From Cryobacterium mannosilyticum (lineage in GTDB: Bacteria > Actinomycetota > Actinomycetes > Actinomycetales > Microbacteriaceae): a stretch of 64,000 bases of DNA. Below the pieces are notes generated by a model. It was given only the letters and a program-made list of their open reading frames with translations, searched no databases and was not told the DNA's origin. Positions 26,699 to 35,329 of the stretch are shown here, piece by piece; position 1 is the stretch's first letter; each line of letters begins with the position of its first letter. The stretch is from contig NZ_SOFM01000035.1 in the NCBI RefSeq assembly GCF_004402705.1, positions 1-64,000 of the forward strand. Reading direction: 5' to 3'. Made by a program: the position numbers and the translations under genes.

Positions 26699-27307
26699 GT
26701 GGAGCCGGCCGTCGTGATCGGCCTCTACCACCCGGGATCCTCGATCATCCACCGCACGCCGACCCTGCTCAAGCTGCTGCTCCTGTCCGTCGGCGTGACC
26801 GTCGTCGGACTGCTCGGGCAGCCCTGGCAGCTGCTCGTCGCCCTCGGCGCCGTCTTCGTCCTCTACGTCGTGGCCGACATCCCCCCTCGGCCGGCCTGGC
26901 AGCAGATCGGCCCGATCCTCTGGATCCTCATCATCGCCGTGCCGCTCCAGGCGTTGTTCGCCGGTTGGACGACGGCGGGCATGATGGCCGGTCGCCTGGT
27001 GGTCGCGGTCGCCCTGGCGGCCCTGTTCACACTCACGACGACCGTCACGGCGGTTCTCGTAGGGTTCCAGGCGCTGCTGCACCCGTTCCGCCGCTGGATC
27101 GATGCGGACCGTGTCGGGCTGCTCGTCGCGCTCACCCTGCGCTGCATCCCGCTCGTCGCCGAGATCGTCGCAGAGGTTCTCGAAGCGCGGCGGGCCAGAG
27201 GCACGCAGGGTTCCCTGCTCGCCCTGGCGGTGCCGGTGGTCGTGCGGTCGCTGTACGCGGCGGACGCGATCGGTGAGGCTCTGGTGGCGCGCGGACTCGA
27301 CGACTGA
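26699..27307 (+). CDS. bioN: Biotin ECF transporter transmembrane subunit (T component)
   Basis: 202 residues from the GTG at 26699 (GAGGG ten bases upstream); a GTG at 26714, with GGAG nine bases before it, is almost as good. Four to five transmembrane segments, then the cytoplasmic coupling helices with EVLEARRARGTQ, which matches the Ala-Arg-X signature of T components that touch the ATPase. With bioY and bioM it completes a biotin importer. Confidence 0.9.
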   Translation: MEPAVVIGLYHPGSSIIHRTPTLLKLLLLSVGVTVVGLLGQPWQLLVALGAVFVLYVVADIPPRPAWQQIGPILWILIIAVPLQALFAGWTTAGMMAGRLVVAVALAALFTLTTTVTAVLVGFQALLHPFRRWIDADRVGLLVALTLRCIPLVAEIVAEVLEARRARGTQGSLLALAVPVVVRSLYAADAIGEALVARGLDD

Positions 27308-27365
27308 GCGTATCCGCTCTAGATTGGGAGCCCGCGCCGACCGCGCGCCCGACAGAAGAGGAACG

Positions 27366-28145
27366 ATGTCCCAGACTGCGACCGCCGACTCCCGGCCGGG
27401 CCGGATCCTGCGCCGGGTGCGCCTGATCGGCTGGGCGGCCCTCGCCTCGTTCGTGCTCGCGATCGTCGTCTTCCTGGTCTGGGCCAACACGGTGCGCACC
27501 GTCGACCGGGGTGCCGCCGACAGGGTGTTCGGCAATCCTGCCGTCTCGGTGACCGATACCGCGAACGCGGTCGTGATCGCCCCGAAAACGGGCGCATCCG
27601 GTGTCGGTCTCGTCTTCGTCCCGGGTGCCCGGGTGGACCCGTATGCCTATCTCTACAAACTCGCGGGAACGGTGGAAGAGACCGGGCTGACAGTGGTCAT
27701 CACCAAACCGGTGCTGAACCTCGCCATCCTCGACCTTCGGCCGCTCGACACGTTCACCACGGTCGCCCCCGGCGTCACGACCTGGCTGGTGGGCGGACAC
27801 TCCCTCGGCGGAGTGCGGGCGTGCCTGTACGCCGACCAACCCCAGGTCGCCGGGCTGGTGCTCTTCGGAAGCTATTGCGCGGCCCCACTGGCCAGGGACG
27901 ACCTGCCGGTACTGAGCCTCACGGGCAGCGCGGACGCCCTGAGCACCCCGGCGAAGATCGCCGACACCGCCGGGCTGCTCCCGGCGACCGCCAGATTCGT
28001 GGAGATCCCGGGGGCCAATCACGCCCGGTTCGGCGACTACGGAGTGGAGGTCGGGGACGGCATCGCGACCGCGTCGACGGATGCCGTGGCCGCCGCGATC
28101 ACCCGGAACCTCACCGCGTTCCTGGCCGATTCGACCTCCCGCTAG
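27366..28145 (+). CDS. Membrane-anchored alpha/beta hydrolase
   Basis: 259 residues. An N-terminal transmembrane anchor (about 20-42, LIGWAALASFVLAIVVFLVW) is followed by an extracytoplasmic alpha/beta-hydrolase domain. The nucleophile elbow is GGHSLGG, and a late His in IPGANHARFGDYG is the likely catalytic His. It looks like the alpha/beta hydrolase_5 family. RBS AGAGG precedes the ATG. A short gap separates it from bioN and a DUF1801 gene follows. Substrate unknown. Confidence 0.8.
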   Translation: MSQTATADSRPGRILRRVRLIGWAALASFVLAIVVFLVWANTVRTVDRGAADRVFGNPAVSVTDTANAVVIAPKTGASGVGLVFVPGARVDPYAYLYKLAGTVEETGLTVVITKPVLNLAILDLRPLDTFTTVAPGVTTWLVGGHSLGGVRACLYADQPQVAGLVLFGSYCAAPLARDDLPVLSLTGSADALSTPAKIADTAGLLPATARFVEIPGANHARFGDYGVEVGDGIATASTDAVAAAITRNLTAFLADSTSR

Positions 28146-28165
28146 CAGCAGACAGGAGCCCCACC

Positions 28166-28522
28166 ATGCCTTCCCCCGCAACAGTCGACGAGTATCTGGA
28201 ATCCCTCCCGGAGAACCTCGCCGCCATCGGCAGGACCCTGCGGGCGCAGTTCGACGAGGCGCTGCCGCGGGCGGACGGGCAGATGTGGCACGGCCACCCG
28301 GTCTGGCTCGCCGCGAAGACCCCGGTCGCCGGCTTCAAGGCGTATCCGGCCTACGTCACCCTGTTGCTGTGGCGAGGCCAGGACATCACGGACACCTCAG
28401 GCCGACTGGAGGCCGCCGGTTCCGGCCGGATGAGTTCGGTGAAACTCCGCAGCAGCGCCGATCTCGATCTCCCCCTCCAGGCCGAGTGGCTCCGCCAGGT
28501 GCGCGAGCTCGGCACCAGGTAA
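28166..28522 (+). CDS. DUF1801 domain protein
   Basis: 118 residues. The YdhG/DUF1801-type fold is suggested by VDEYLESLPENLAAIGRTLRAQFDEALP at the start, MWHGHPVW, and VTLLLWRGQDI. RBS CAGGAG is clear. Members are small cytosolic proteins of unknown molecular function. It may be co-transcribed with the upstream hydrolase (20-base gap). Confidence 0.75.
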   Translation: MPSPATVDEYLESLPENLAAIGRTLRAQFDEALPRADGQMWHGHPVWLAAKTPVAGFKAYPAYVTLLLWRGQDITDTSGRLEAAGSGRMSSVKLRSSADLDLPLQAEWLRQVRELGTR

Positions 28523-28572
28523 CCAGGGCGGGAATGCCCTCCTTTTTCAGCAGGCCACCCGGCAAGGCCTGG

Positions 28573-29880
28573 TCAGAACGGCGGGTCGTCGGGGAGGTCC
28601 GACGCTGCGGCTGTCGGTGGTCCGACTGGTGGCGGGCCCGCTTTCGGTGGCCCGGTGGGGAGGACGGTCGGCAGTATCGTGGCGGGTTCGGTGATGAACT
28701 CCCGCCCGGTCGGTGACGTCCAGGTCAGGATGCCGCCCGGTTGCTGGGCGACGCTCCACCGGGTCTGAGTTTTCAGCGCATGGTTGGGTCTGCAGAGGTG
28801 GGCGAGGTTGTCGTGCGCGGTCTCGCCGAGCAGCCCCCAGTCATGCGAGTGATCAAGTTCGGCACCCCTTGCTGGCCGGTTGCAGCCTGGAAAACGGCAG
28901 GTCTCATCGCGGAGGCGGAGGAACCGGCGCATCGCCTTGGGCGGTTTGTACCGGTCCCTCCCGACGGAGAGGATCACCCCGGTCTCGGGGTGGGTGAGCA
29001 ACCGGGTGAAGCTCGGCGCCCGCGACGCCAGATCCCGCGCCGTCGCGGGGTCGATCGGCCCATACCCTTCCAAATAGCCGGGTTCCTCACTGTGGCCGAG
29101 GAGCGTCAGCACCGGCACGGTGACCTGCACGGTGGCTTTGACCCCGGTGCCGACACCGGTCGGGGTGACCCCGTGGATCAACAGGTCACTGAGCACATCG
29201 GTGCGCACCTGGGTGAGCGTGCGCGTCTCGTCGGGGCTTTGCAGACTGGCGGCGAGGTCGGTGGCGCGGGTGAAGATCGCCTGCACCAGCTCCGCCCCCG
29301 TCGTCAGGAACAACGTCGCCATCCCGTAGGCCCCGGCCTCCACGGACGAGGTGCGCTTCGCGATCGACTCGGCATGCCGCGCCGTGATCGTCTCCGGATG
29401 CAACCGTTCCCGCAGCAGCCGGGCCTTGTGCTTGAGCTTGGCCACCGTCAAATGCTCCGCCGAGGGCAACAGGGCCTGTTCGAACGCGGCCAAACCCTGG
29501 ACCGGGATCGACCAGGACTGCTGGACTATCGCCTGCGCATGCCGGTAACTGATCACCCCGTCATGCAACGCCGCCCGGGTTGCGGGGAGGTCCTGGACCA
29601 GGGCCCTACTCTCCGCGAGCAGGGTCTCCGCGCTGCGCTCCGGGATCCGCAGCGTCACGGCCAGCTCGCTGGAGAGCTCCCGCTTCGCGATCTCCTCCCG
29701 GCTCCACAACGCTTGCGGTCCCCGCGGGATCTCCCCCGCGTGCGCCTCGCTGAACCGGCGGGTCTGATCGATCAACTCCGCCCGGAACGCGAAACACTGT
29801 GCGATCACCCGGTCCGCGACCGCGACCGCGTCAAAGAGCAGTCCGAGCTGCTGCTGGGTGGTGCTCACCAGGGTGACCAT
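28573..29880 (-). CDS. DUF222 / HNH endonuclease domain protein
   Basis: 435 residues. N-terminal DUF222 (13E12 repeat) domain (about 20-310), with the characteristic SAETLLAESRALVQDLPATRAALHDG region, and a C-terminal HNH domain: LRDETCRFPGCNRPARGAELDHSHDW...NLAHLCRPNHALKT. The zinc-type Cys and the HNH His/Asn residues are intact. These genes are numerous in actinobacteria, often in multiple copies; their role is unclear and many are thought to be selfish or mobile-associated (family knowledge). It has a candidate leaderless promoter, TAGTGT, six bases upstream. Confidence 0.88.
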   Translation of the reverse strand: MVTLVSTTQQQLGLLFDAVAVADRVIAQCFAFRAELIDQTRRFSEAHAGEIPRGPQALWSREEIAKRELSSELAVTLRIPERSAETLLAESRALVQDLPATRAALHDGVISYRHAQAIVQQSWSIPVQGLAAFEQALLPSAEHLTVAKLKHKARLLRERLHPETITARHAESIAKRTSSVEAGAYGMATLFLTTGAELVQAIFTRATDLAASLQSPDETRTLTQVRTDVLSDLLIHGVTPTGVGTGVKATVQVTVPVLTLLGHSEEPGYLEGYGPIDPATARDLASRAPSFTRLLTHPETGVILSVGRDRYKPPKAMRRFLRLRDETCRFPGCNRPARGAELDHSHDWGLLGETAHDNLAHLCRPNHALKTQTRWSVAQQPGGILTWTSPTGREFITEPATILPTVLPTGPPKAGPPPVGPPTAAASDLPDDPPF

Positions 29881-29886
29881 ACCCGC

Positions 29887-29892
29887 ACACTA
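29887..29892 (-). promoter_or_regulatory. Candidate -10 element (TAGTGT) of the DUF222 gene
   Basis: Minus-strand TAGTGT ends six bases before the ATG at 29880; there is no Shine-Dalgarno. Confidence 0.4.
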
Positions 29893-30084
29893 CGACCAGC
29901 CACCGACATTCCCCGGCCCCCAACCGACCCCACACCAGGGTGTGGATAACCTGATCAAACACGCTTTGTGGAGGACCGGCCGGCGGTGATCTCGACAGCC
30001 ACGGACCCCCTTGCCGCACCCATCCCGCGGGGCCACACTGGTCACACCAGCACCAACCCGAACCCGATCGCTGGAGGTACCACC

Positions 30085-30528
30085 ATGAGCACACTCGTCG
30101 TTTACGACTCCAACTACGGCACCACGCGAATCGTGGCCGAGAAGATCGCCGCGGAACTCGGCGAGGGCACCGCTGTCGTCTCCGTTTCCGGCCTCACCCC
30201 CGAGCGCCTCACCGGCGTTGAACTCCTCGTCGTCGGCTGCCCCATCATCGGCTGGCGGCCGTCACCGCGGATGCAGGCCTTCCTCGCCCAACTCGGCGTC
30301 GGCATGTTGCACGGCGTGAGGGCTGCGGCATTCGACACCCGACTGCGCCTGTTCATCCACGGCGACGCCGCCGGAAAGATCTCCCACGCCCTGGAGCATG
30401 CCGGCGCCCACATCGTGGCCAAACCTCACGGCTTCATCGTGGAGGGGCGCGAAGGCCCCATGGCCACGGGCGAGCTCGACAAGGCCGCCGAATGGGCCGG
30501 CGCGATCATGCCCACCCTGCGGCGCTGA
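30085..30528 (+). CDS. Flavodoxin-like protein
   Basis: 147 residues with a flavodoxin fold. The phosphate-binding loop YDSNYGTTRIVAEKIA lies at residues about 7-22, and a VVGCPIIGWRPS segment provides the loop that would contact the isoalloxazine ring. RBS TGGAGG is strong. It probably carries electrons or acts as an FMN-dependent protoporphyrinogen-oxidase-like protein (related to MenG/HemG flavodoxin domains), but the partner is not in the window. Convergent with mgtA. Confidence 0.82.
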   Translation: MSTLVVYDSNYGTTRIVAEKIAAELGEGTAVVSVSGLTPERLTGVELLVVGCPIIGWRPSPRMQAFLAQLGVGMLHGVRAAAFDTRLRLFIHGDAAGKISHALEHAGAHIVAKPHGFIVEGREGPMATGELDKAAEWAGAIMPTLRR

Positions 30529-30570
30529 GCCACGGCCCGACCACCGCGTTCACGCTCAGACCTTCGGTCG

Positions 30571-33234
30571 CTATAGGCGGTGGCGCCGGGACCGACGAGG
30601 CCCAACGGCTCCGACGACCGCAACCGGTGCCGTGATGCTGAACCGCGCCGCCCGCCGGCCGATCTGGTGACTGGCCGGCCGCTGGCGCACGCCGGCCGGC
30701 CGCTGGGCCGCCCGAGAGAAGAACCAGGACTTGGCGACCTCCACCAGCACGAGGTAGAGCACCGTCATCCCGGCCAGTGCCAGGAAGAACGGCGCCGGCA
30801 GCGGCTCGAACCCGAGCAGGCCCGCGAGCGGCGAGAACGGAAGGAACACTCCGACCGCCACCACAGTGATGGCCGCCGCCGTCAGTCCGAGTGACGGTCT
30901 GCTGCGCAGGAACGGGACCCGCCGGGTCCTGATCGCGAAGATGATCAGCGTCTGGGTGGCCAGGGACTCGATGAACCATCCCGCCCGAAATTCCCCTGGC
31001 GCCGCCTGGAAAACCCCCAGCATGAGTGCGAACGTCGCGAAATCGAACAGGGAACTGATCGGACCGAACAACAACATGAACCGGCGGATGAACGCGATGT
31101 TCCAGTGGGCCGGTGCGAGCAGCTGTTCCTTGTCGACGTGGTCGCCGGGAATGGCCAGCTGACCCGCGTCGTACAGCAGGTTGTTCAGCAGAATCTGGCC
31201 GGGCAGCATGGGCAGGAAGCTGAGCGCCACGGACGCTGCCGCGGCACTGAACATATTGCCGAAATTGCTGGACGTGCCCATCAGCACGTACTTGATGGTG
31301 TTGGCGAAGATCCGCCGACCCTCCATGACCCCGTCGGCGAGCACCCCGAGGTCTTTGTCCAGAAGCACCACGTCTGCGGCGTCCTTGGCGACATCCGTGG
31401 CGCTGTCCACGGAGATCCCGATGTCGGCGTCGTGGAGGGCCAGCGCATCGTTCACCCCGTCCCCGAGGAAGCCCACGGCGCGCCCGTTCTCCCGGAGCAG
31501 CCTGATCACCCGGGCCTTCTGCTCGGGAGACACCCGGGCGAAAATGCTCGCCTCCGCGGCCGCTCTGCCGAGTTCGGAGTCGGACAGCCGGTCGATATCC
31601 GGGCCGGTGAGGGTGCCGCCTGAGACAAGTCCCAGGTCGGCGCACACCTTCTCGGCGACCCGGGCGTTGTCACCGGTTGCGATCTTCACCGTGATCCCCA
31701 GCCTGTCCAAGCGCTCCAGGGATTCACGCGCGTTCTCCTTCGGCCGGTCCAGGAACACCAGGAAGCCCTGGAGGACGAGATCCCGCTCGTCAGCCGGGGA
31801 GATGCCGGTCCGGCCGACGGCCTCCCGCGTGGCGACGGCGACGACCCGGGCGCCGGCATCGTACTGTTCGTCAAGCAGCGCCTGCGCCTCCGGGCGGATG
31901 CCTGTGCAGGCGCGCAGCACATCCTCCGGGGATCCCTTGGTCACCAGGAACGCCCGCCCGTCCGGCCCGGTCACCAGTGCGCTGGTCATCCGCCGTTCGT
32001 GATCGAAGGGGATGACGTCGAGCCGGCGGTGCCCGGTGAGTTCGATCGCGGTGGCGCGCGGCGACTCCCAGAGCGCCGCGTCCAGCGGATTCTGCCCGAG
32101 CGTCGAGATCGGCCCGGCCGAGAAGTCCACCTCGGTGGCCAGCAGCCCGAGCCGGAGCAGGTCGTCGGCCGGGTCACCGGACCGGGCCGGCAGCGCCGCC
32201 GTGAACGCGATCCGGCCCTCAGTCAGCGTTCCGGTCTTGTCGGTCACGAGGACGTCCATGTCGCCGAGGTCCTCGATCGAGACCAGCCGTTTGACCAGCA
32301 CCTTGCGTCGCGCCAACTGCCTGGTGCCGGTCGCGAGGCCGGTGCTCACCACGGCCGGGAGCAACTGCGGCGTGATCCCGACGGCGATCGCGAGGGAGAA
32401 GAGCAGGGATTCCAGCAGCGGGCGCTGCAGCAGCAGGTTGGCGATGAGGATCAGTGAGGTCAGCGCCAGTGCCACCTGCAGCAACAGCACCGAGAATCTT
32501 CTGAGCCCGACCTGGAACTCGGTCTGCGGCTGGCGTTCGCCCAGGCCGAGGGCGATCCGGCCGAATTCGGCTCGTCCCCCGGTGGCGACGACGACCCCGG
32601 TGCAGCTGCCGGACTGGATCACCGTGCCCATCAGGATGCAGGAGGTGAGGTCTGCCAGCGCTCCGCCCGCCGCGACCGGCGCCGGGTCTTTCGACACCGG
32701 GAGCGACTCGCCGGTGAGGATGCTCTCGTCGCAGAGCAGATCCTCGCAGGTGAGCAACCGGATGTCGGCGGGGACGATGGCCCCGAGCCCGAGGTGCACC
32801 ACGTCACCGGGGACGATCTCCACGACGTCGATCTGGGCCGGGGCGCCGCCACGAAGAACGACGGCCCGGTGCGTGACGCGGCTGTGCAGCGCCTCGGCCG
32901 CAAGCTCCGCCCGGTACTCGTTGCTGAAGCCCAACCCGACACTGGCCAGGAGGATGACCCCGATCACAATGGAATTGGTGACGTCGCCGAGGAACAGGGA
33001 GAGACCGGCGGTGATGATGAGCAGGATCAGGATGGGGCTGCGCAGCTGCCGCCACAACACGGACCAGACGCCCGCCTTGTGGGTGCGCACCGCGTTGGGC
33101 CCGTTCGCGATCAGCCGGCCGGCCGCATCCGCCACGGTCAGCCCCGCGGACGACGACCCCAGGTCATGCAGCACGTCCTCGGCCCGGCGGTTGGCCGCAC
33201 CGGCCAGGGATTGCGTCACGACCGGGTCCGGCAT
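30571..33234 (-). CDS. mgtA: Magnesium-translocating P-type ATPase
   Basis: 887 residues, P3B-type. The actuator domain has LTGESLPVSK, the phosphorylation motif is DKTGTLTEG near residue 330, and the P domain ends with GFLGDGVNDALALHDADIGISVDSATDVAK. Ten transmembrane segments are expected, and the C-terminal part carries the cation-path segments (NMFSAAAASV, ILLNNLLYD). It imports Mg2+ (or Ni2+ as side substrate) by family assignment. The start is ATG at 33234 with GGAGG upstream. The last about 40 residues are a basic tail. No M-box leader is recognisable in the short upstream gap. Confidence 0.93.
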   Translation of the reverse strand: MPDPVVTQSLAGAANRRAEDVLHDLGSSSAGLTVADAAGRLIANGPNAVRTHKAGVWSVLWRQLRSPILILLIITAGLSLFLGDVTNSIVIGVILLASVGLGFSNEYRAELAAEALHSRVTHRAVVLRGGAPAQIDVVEIVPGDVVHLGLGAIVPADIRLLTCEDLLCDESILTGESLPVSKDPAPVAAGGALADLTSCILMGTVIQSGSCTGVVVATGGRAEFGRIALGLGERQPQTEFQVGLRRFSVLLLQVALALTSLILIANLLLQRPLLESLLFSLAIAVGITPQLLPAVVSTGLATGTRQLARRKVLVKRLVSIEDLGDMDVLVTDKTGTLTEGRIAFTAALPARSGDPADDLLRLGLLATEVDFSAGPISTLGQNPLDAALWESPRATAIELTGHRRLDVIPFDHERRMTSALVTGPDGRAFLVTKGSPEDVLRACTGIRPEAQALLDEQYDAGARVVAVATREAVGRTGISPADERDLVLQGFLVFLDRPKENARESLERLDRLGITVKIATGDNARVAEKVCADLGLVSGGTLTGPDIDRLSDSELGRAAAEASIFARVSPEQKARVIRLLRENGRAVGFLGDGVNDALALHDADIGISVDSATDVAKDAADVVLLDKDLGVLADGVMEGRRIFANTIKYVLMGTSSNFGNMFSAAAASVALSFLPMLPGQILLNNLLYDAGQLAIPGDHVDKEQLLAPAHWNIAFIRRFMLLFGPISSLFDFATFALMLGVFQAAPGEFRAGWFIESLATQTLIIFAIRTRRVPFLRSRPSLGLTAAAITVVAVGVFLPFSPLAGLLGFEPLPAPFFLALAGMTVLYLVLVEVAKSWFFSRAAQRPAGVRQRPASHQIGRRAARFSITAPVAVVGAVGPRRSRRHRL

Positions 33235-33353
33235 TGGCAACGGCCTCCGCCGGTAGGGCGCCCTCGATGGCGCTACTGCAGAGACTAACCGAACCCGGAC
33301 CCGCCCGGGATACACCGGGTGCGGCCGCAACCGAGTCGACAGCGGGCACGAGG

Positions 33354-33383
33354 AAGACCCCCGTCGATCTCGACGGGGGTCTT
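33354..33383. terminator. Rho-independent-type terminator after the betaine transporter operon
   Basis: A perfect 13-bp stem (33354-33366 with 33371-33383) and a 4-base loop, 20 bases after the stop of the substrate-binding protein on the minus strand and 120 bases before the mgtA start. It also insulates mgtA from read-through. Confidence 0.75.
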
Positions 33384-33402
33384 CGGGTGGGACGGGCCGA
33401 CG

Positions 33403-34296
33403 CTACTTGCTGGTCAGCGAGTCGACGTAGTCCTGGTGCTCGGAAATCCACTTCGCGACCACGGGGCCGTAGTCGCTGCCGTCGTACTTGACGAACATGG
33501 CGTCCTCGAGCGACTGCAGCTGGTCGAGGTCCATCTTGTAGCCCGCGAGCCAGCCGGCGGCCTTCGGGAAGTCCTTCTTGAAGTCGGACCTGGCGTAGGT
33601 GTGCAGGCTCTCGGTTGCCGCCAGGGCACCCTCAGGGTCTTCGAGCGTCTTGATCGGCAGGGCGCTGTAGGCCCAGTGCGGCTGCCACAGGGTGACGACG
33701 ATGTTCTCGCCGGCCTTGGTGGCCGCGGTCAGCTCGGTGAGCATGGCAGCCGTCGACGAGGTGACGAAGTCCATCTTCTTCAGGTCGTAGGCGGGGATGA
33801 CCTTCTCGGTCGTCGCCGCGGTCAGTCCGGCGCCCGGCTCGATGCCCACGATCCGGTTGTCGAACTTGTCGGCGTTCGCGGCCAGGTCGGCGAGGGAGTC
33901 GATCGGGGCGTCGGCATTCACCGCGATGGTGAGCTTCGCCTTGTCGTTCCATGCGCCGAGGTCGACGATGTCGTCGCCGTACTCCTTGAGGTAGGAGGCG
34001 TGGGTGTCGGGCAGCCAGACGTCGAGGGTGGCGTCGTAGTCGCCGGTGGAGAGGCCGGAGAACACGGGAGCCACATCCGCTTCCTCGAGCTTGACGTTGT
34101 AACCCTTCTCGTCGAGGATCGCCTTCCACAGTTCGGAGGCGGCGACGCCCTCATCCCAGCCGTTGAACACGGCGATGGTCATGTCCTTCTTGTCCTTGTT
34201 GCCGTGGCCGACACTCGAGTCCGCGGCCGTGCACCCGGTGAGGGCGAGGAGCCCGACGGCGCCGATGGCGATCATGGTTTTCGAACGGTTCTTCAT
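33403..34296 (-). CDS. opuAC: Glycine betaine/proline ABC transporter substrate-binding lipoprotein
   Basis: 297 residues with a lipoprotein signal: short basic start, hydrophobic stretch, lipobox LTGC with Cys22. The mature part is an OpuAC/ProX domain. FNGWDEGVAASELWKAIL opens the ligand-binding fold, and several Trp/Tyr residues (VWLPDTHASYL, VTLWQPHWAYS) are of the type that form the aromatic cage for quaternary amines. Third gene of the operon ATPase-permease-binding protein, followed by a strong hairpin. Confidence 0.92.
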   Translation of the reverse strand: MKNRSKTMIAIGAVGLLALTGCTAADSSVGHGNKDKKDMTIAVFNGWDEGVAASELWKAILDEKGYNVKLEEADVAPVFSGLSTGDYDATLDVWLPDTHASYLKEYGDDIVDLGAWNDKAKLTIAVNADAPIDSLADLAANADKFDNRIVGIEPGAGLTAATTEKVIPAYDLKKMDFVTSSTAAMLTELTAATKAGENIVVTLWQPHWAYSALPIKTLEDPEGALAATESLHTYARSDFKKDFPKAAGWLAGYKMDLDQLQSLEDAMFVKYDGSDYGPVVAKWISEHQDYVDSLTSK

Positions 34297-34399
34297 GTGG
34301 TTTCCTTACCTTGTCGCCGCTTGGGGCGACCGAGTTCACGCTGGACGTGCACGGCATGGCCGCGCTGAACGGATGCGACAGCATCCGGGAAAAGCTGGG

Positions 34400-35329
34400 T
34401 CAGACCGCGACCGGCTCGTGTGTGCGGGCAGGTACATCGTCGGCGGCGGCGACGACCGCCCGAGGGCGACGCCGGAGGGAGCCGAAGAACCGGCCGAGCG
34501 GCGTGCCGCCCGTGCCGAGCGCGGCCGTCAACCGGTCGAGGTAGATCGCGAGGATCACCACGGCCAGGCCCGCTTCGAAGCCGAGTGCGACGTCGATCCG
34601 GTTCAGGCTGGCGACGACCTCGGCGCCGAGACCGCCGGCACCGACCATTCCGGAGATGACGACCATCGACAGGGACAGCATGATGACCTGGTTGATGCCG
34701 GCCATGATCGTCGGCATGGCCAGGGGAAGCTGGATCTGCCGCAGGATGCGCCACGGCGATGCGCCGAAGGCCTGGCCGGCCTCGACGACCTCGTGGTCGA
34801 CGCCGCGGATGCCGAGCTCGGTGAGCCGCACTCCGGGTGCCATCGCGAAGATGATGGTCGCGACGATGCCGGGGACGACGCCGACCCGGAACAGGATGAG
34901 CGCGGGAATCAGATAGACGAAGGCCGGCATGGTCTGCATGAAGTCGAGGATCGGCTTGATGATGCGCGAGGCGACCTTCGACTTCGCCGCCAGGATTCCC
35001 AGCGGCACGCTGAAGACGATGGCAAGGATGCTCGCAACGAGCACCAGCGCCAGGGTGTCCATGGCGTTCTCCCACTGGTCGACGCCGAGGATGACGAGCA
35101 GGCCGGCCACCGTGCCGAGGGTGAACTTCCAGCCTCTGGTGAAGTAGGCCAGCGCCGCGGCGACCACGATGATCACCCAGAACGGCGGGGAGACGAGGAG
35201 CACGTCGACAAGTTCGAACGCACCCTTGAACACGGCACGGATGAAGTCGAAGAGGAACCCGAACGTTTCGGTGATGTAGTCGATGAAACCCTCGACGATG
35301 GTGCCCAGGGGAAGTCGGAAGTCGTTCAC
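34400..35329 (-). CDS. opuAB: Glycine betaine/proline ABC transporter permease
   Basis: 309 residues. BPD_transp_1 fold with about six transmembrane segments; the EAA coupling motif is EAGQAFGASPWRILRQIQLPLAMPTIMAG around residue 175. Overlaps the upstream ATPase gene by four bases (ATGA). Single permease, so it would act as a homodimer with two ATPases. Confidence 0.92.
   Translation of the reverse strand: MNDFRLPLGTIVEGFIDYITETFGFLFDFIRAVFKGAFELVDVLLVSPPFWVIIVVAAALAYFTRGWKFTLGTVAGLLVILGVDQWENAMDTLALVLVASILAIVFSVPLGILAAKSKVASRIIKPILDFMQTMPAFVYLIPALILFRVGVVPGIVATIIFAMAPGVRLTELGIRGVDHEVVEAGQAFGASPWRILRQIQLPLAMPTIMAGINQVIMLSLSMVVISGMVGAGGLGAEVVASLNRIDVALGFEAGLAVVILAIYLDRLTAALGTGGTPLGRFFGSLRRRPRAVVAAADDVPARTHEPVAV

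Noticed and set aside
29951..29971. Similarity between 29951-29971 and 52638-52658 (CTGATCAAAC followed by a similar GTGG-ending dyad)
   Set aside because: 17 of 21 positions match but without a shared flanking context; too short and imperfect to claim a repeat without genome-wide search.
33235..33400. Search for an M-box magnesium riboswitch upstream of mgtA
   Set aside because: Only about 120 bases lie between the betaine-operon terminator and the start, with no recognisable M-box core.
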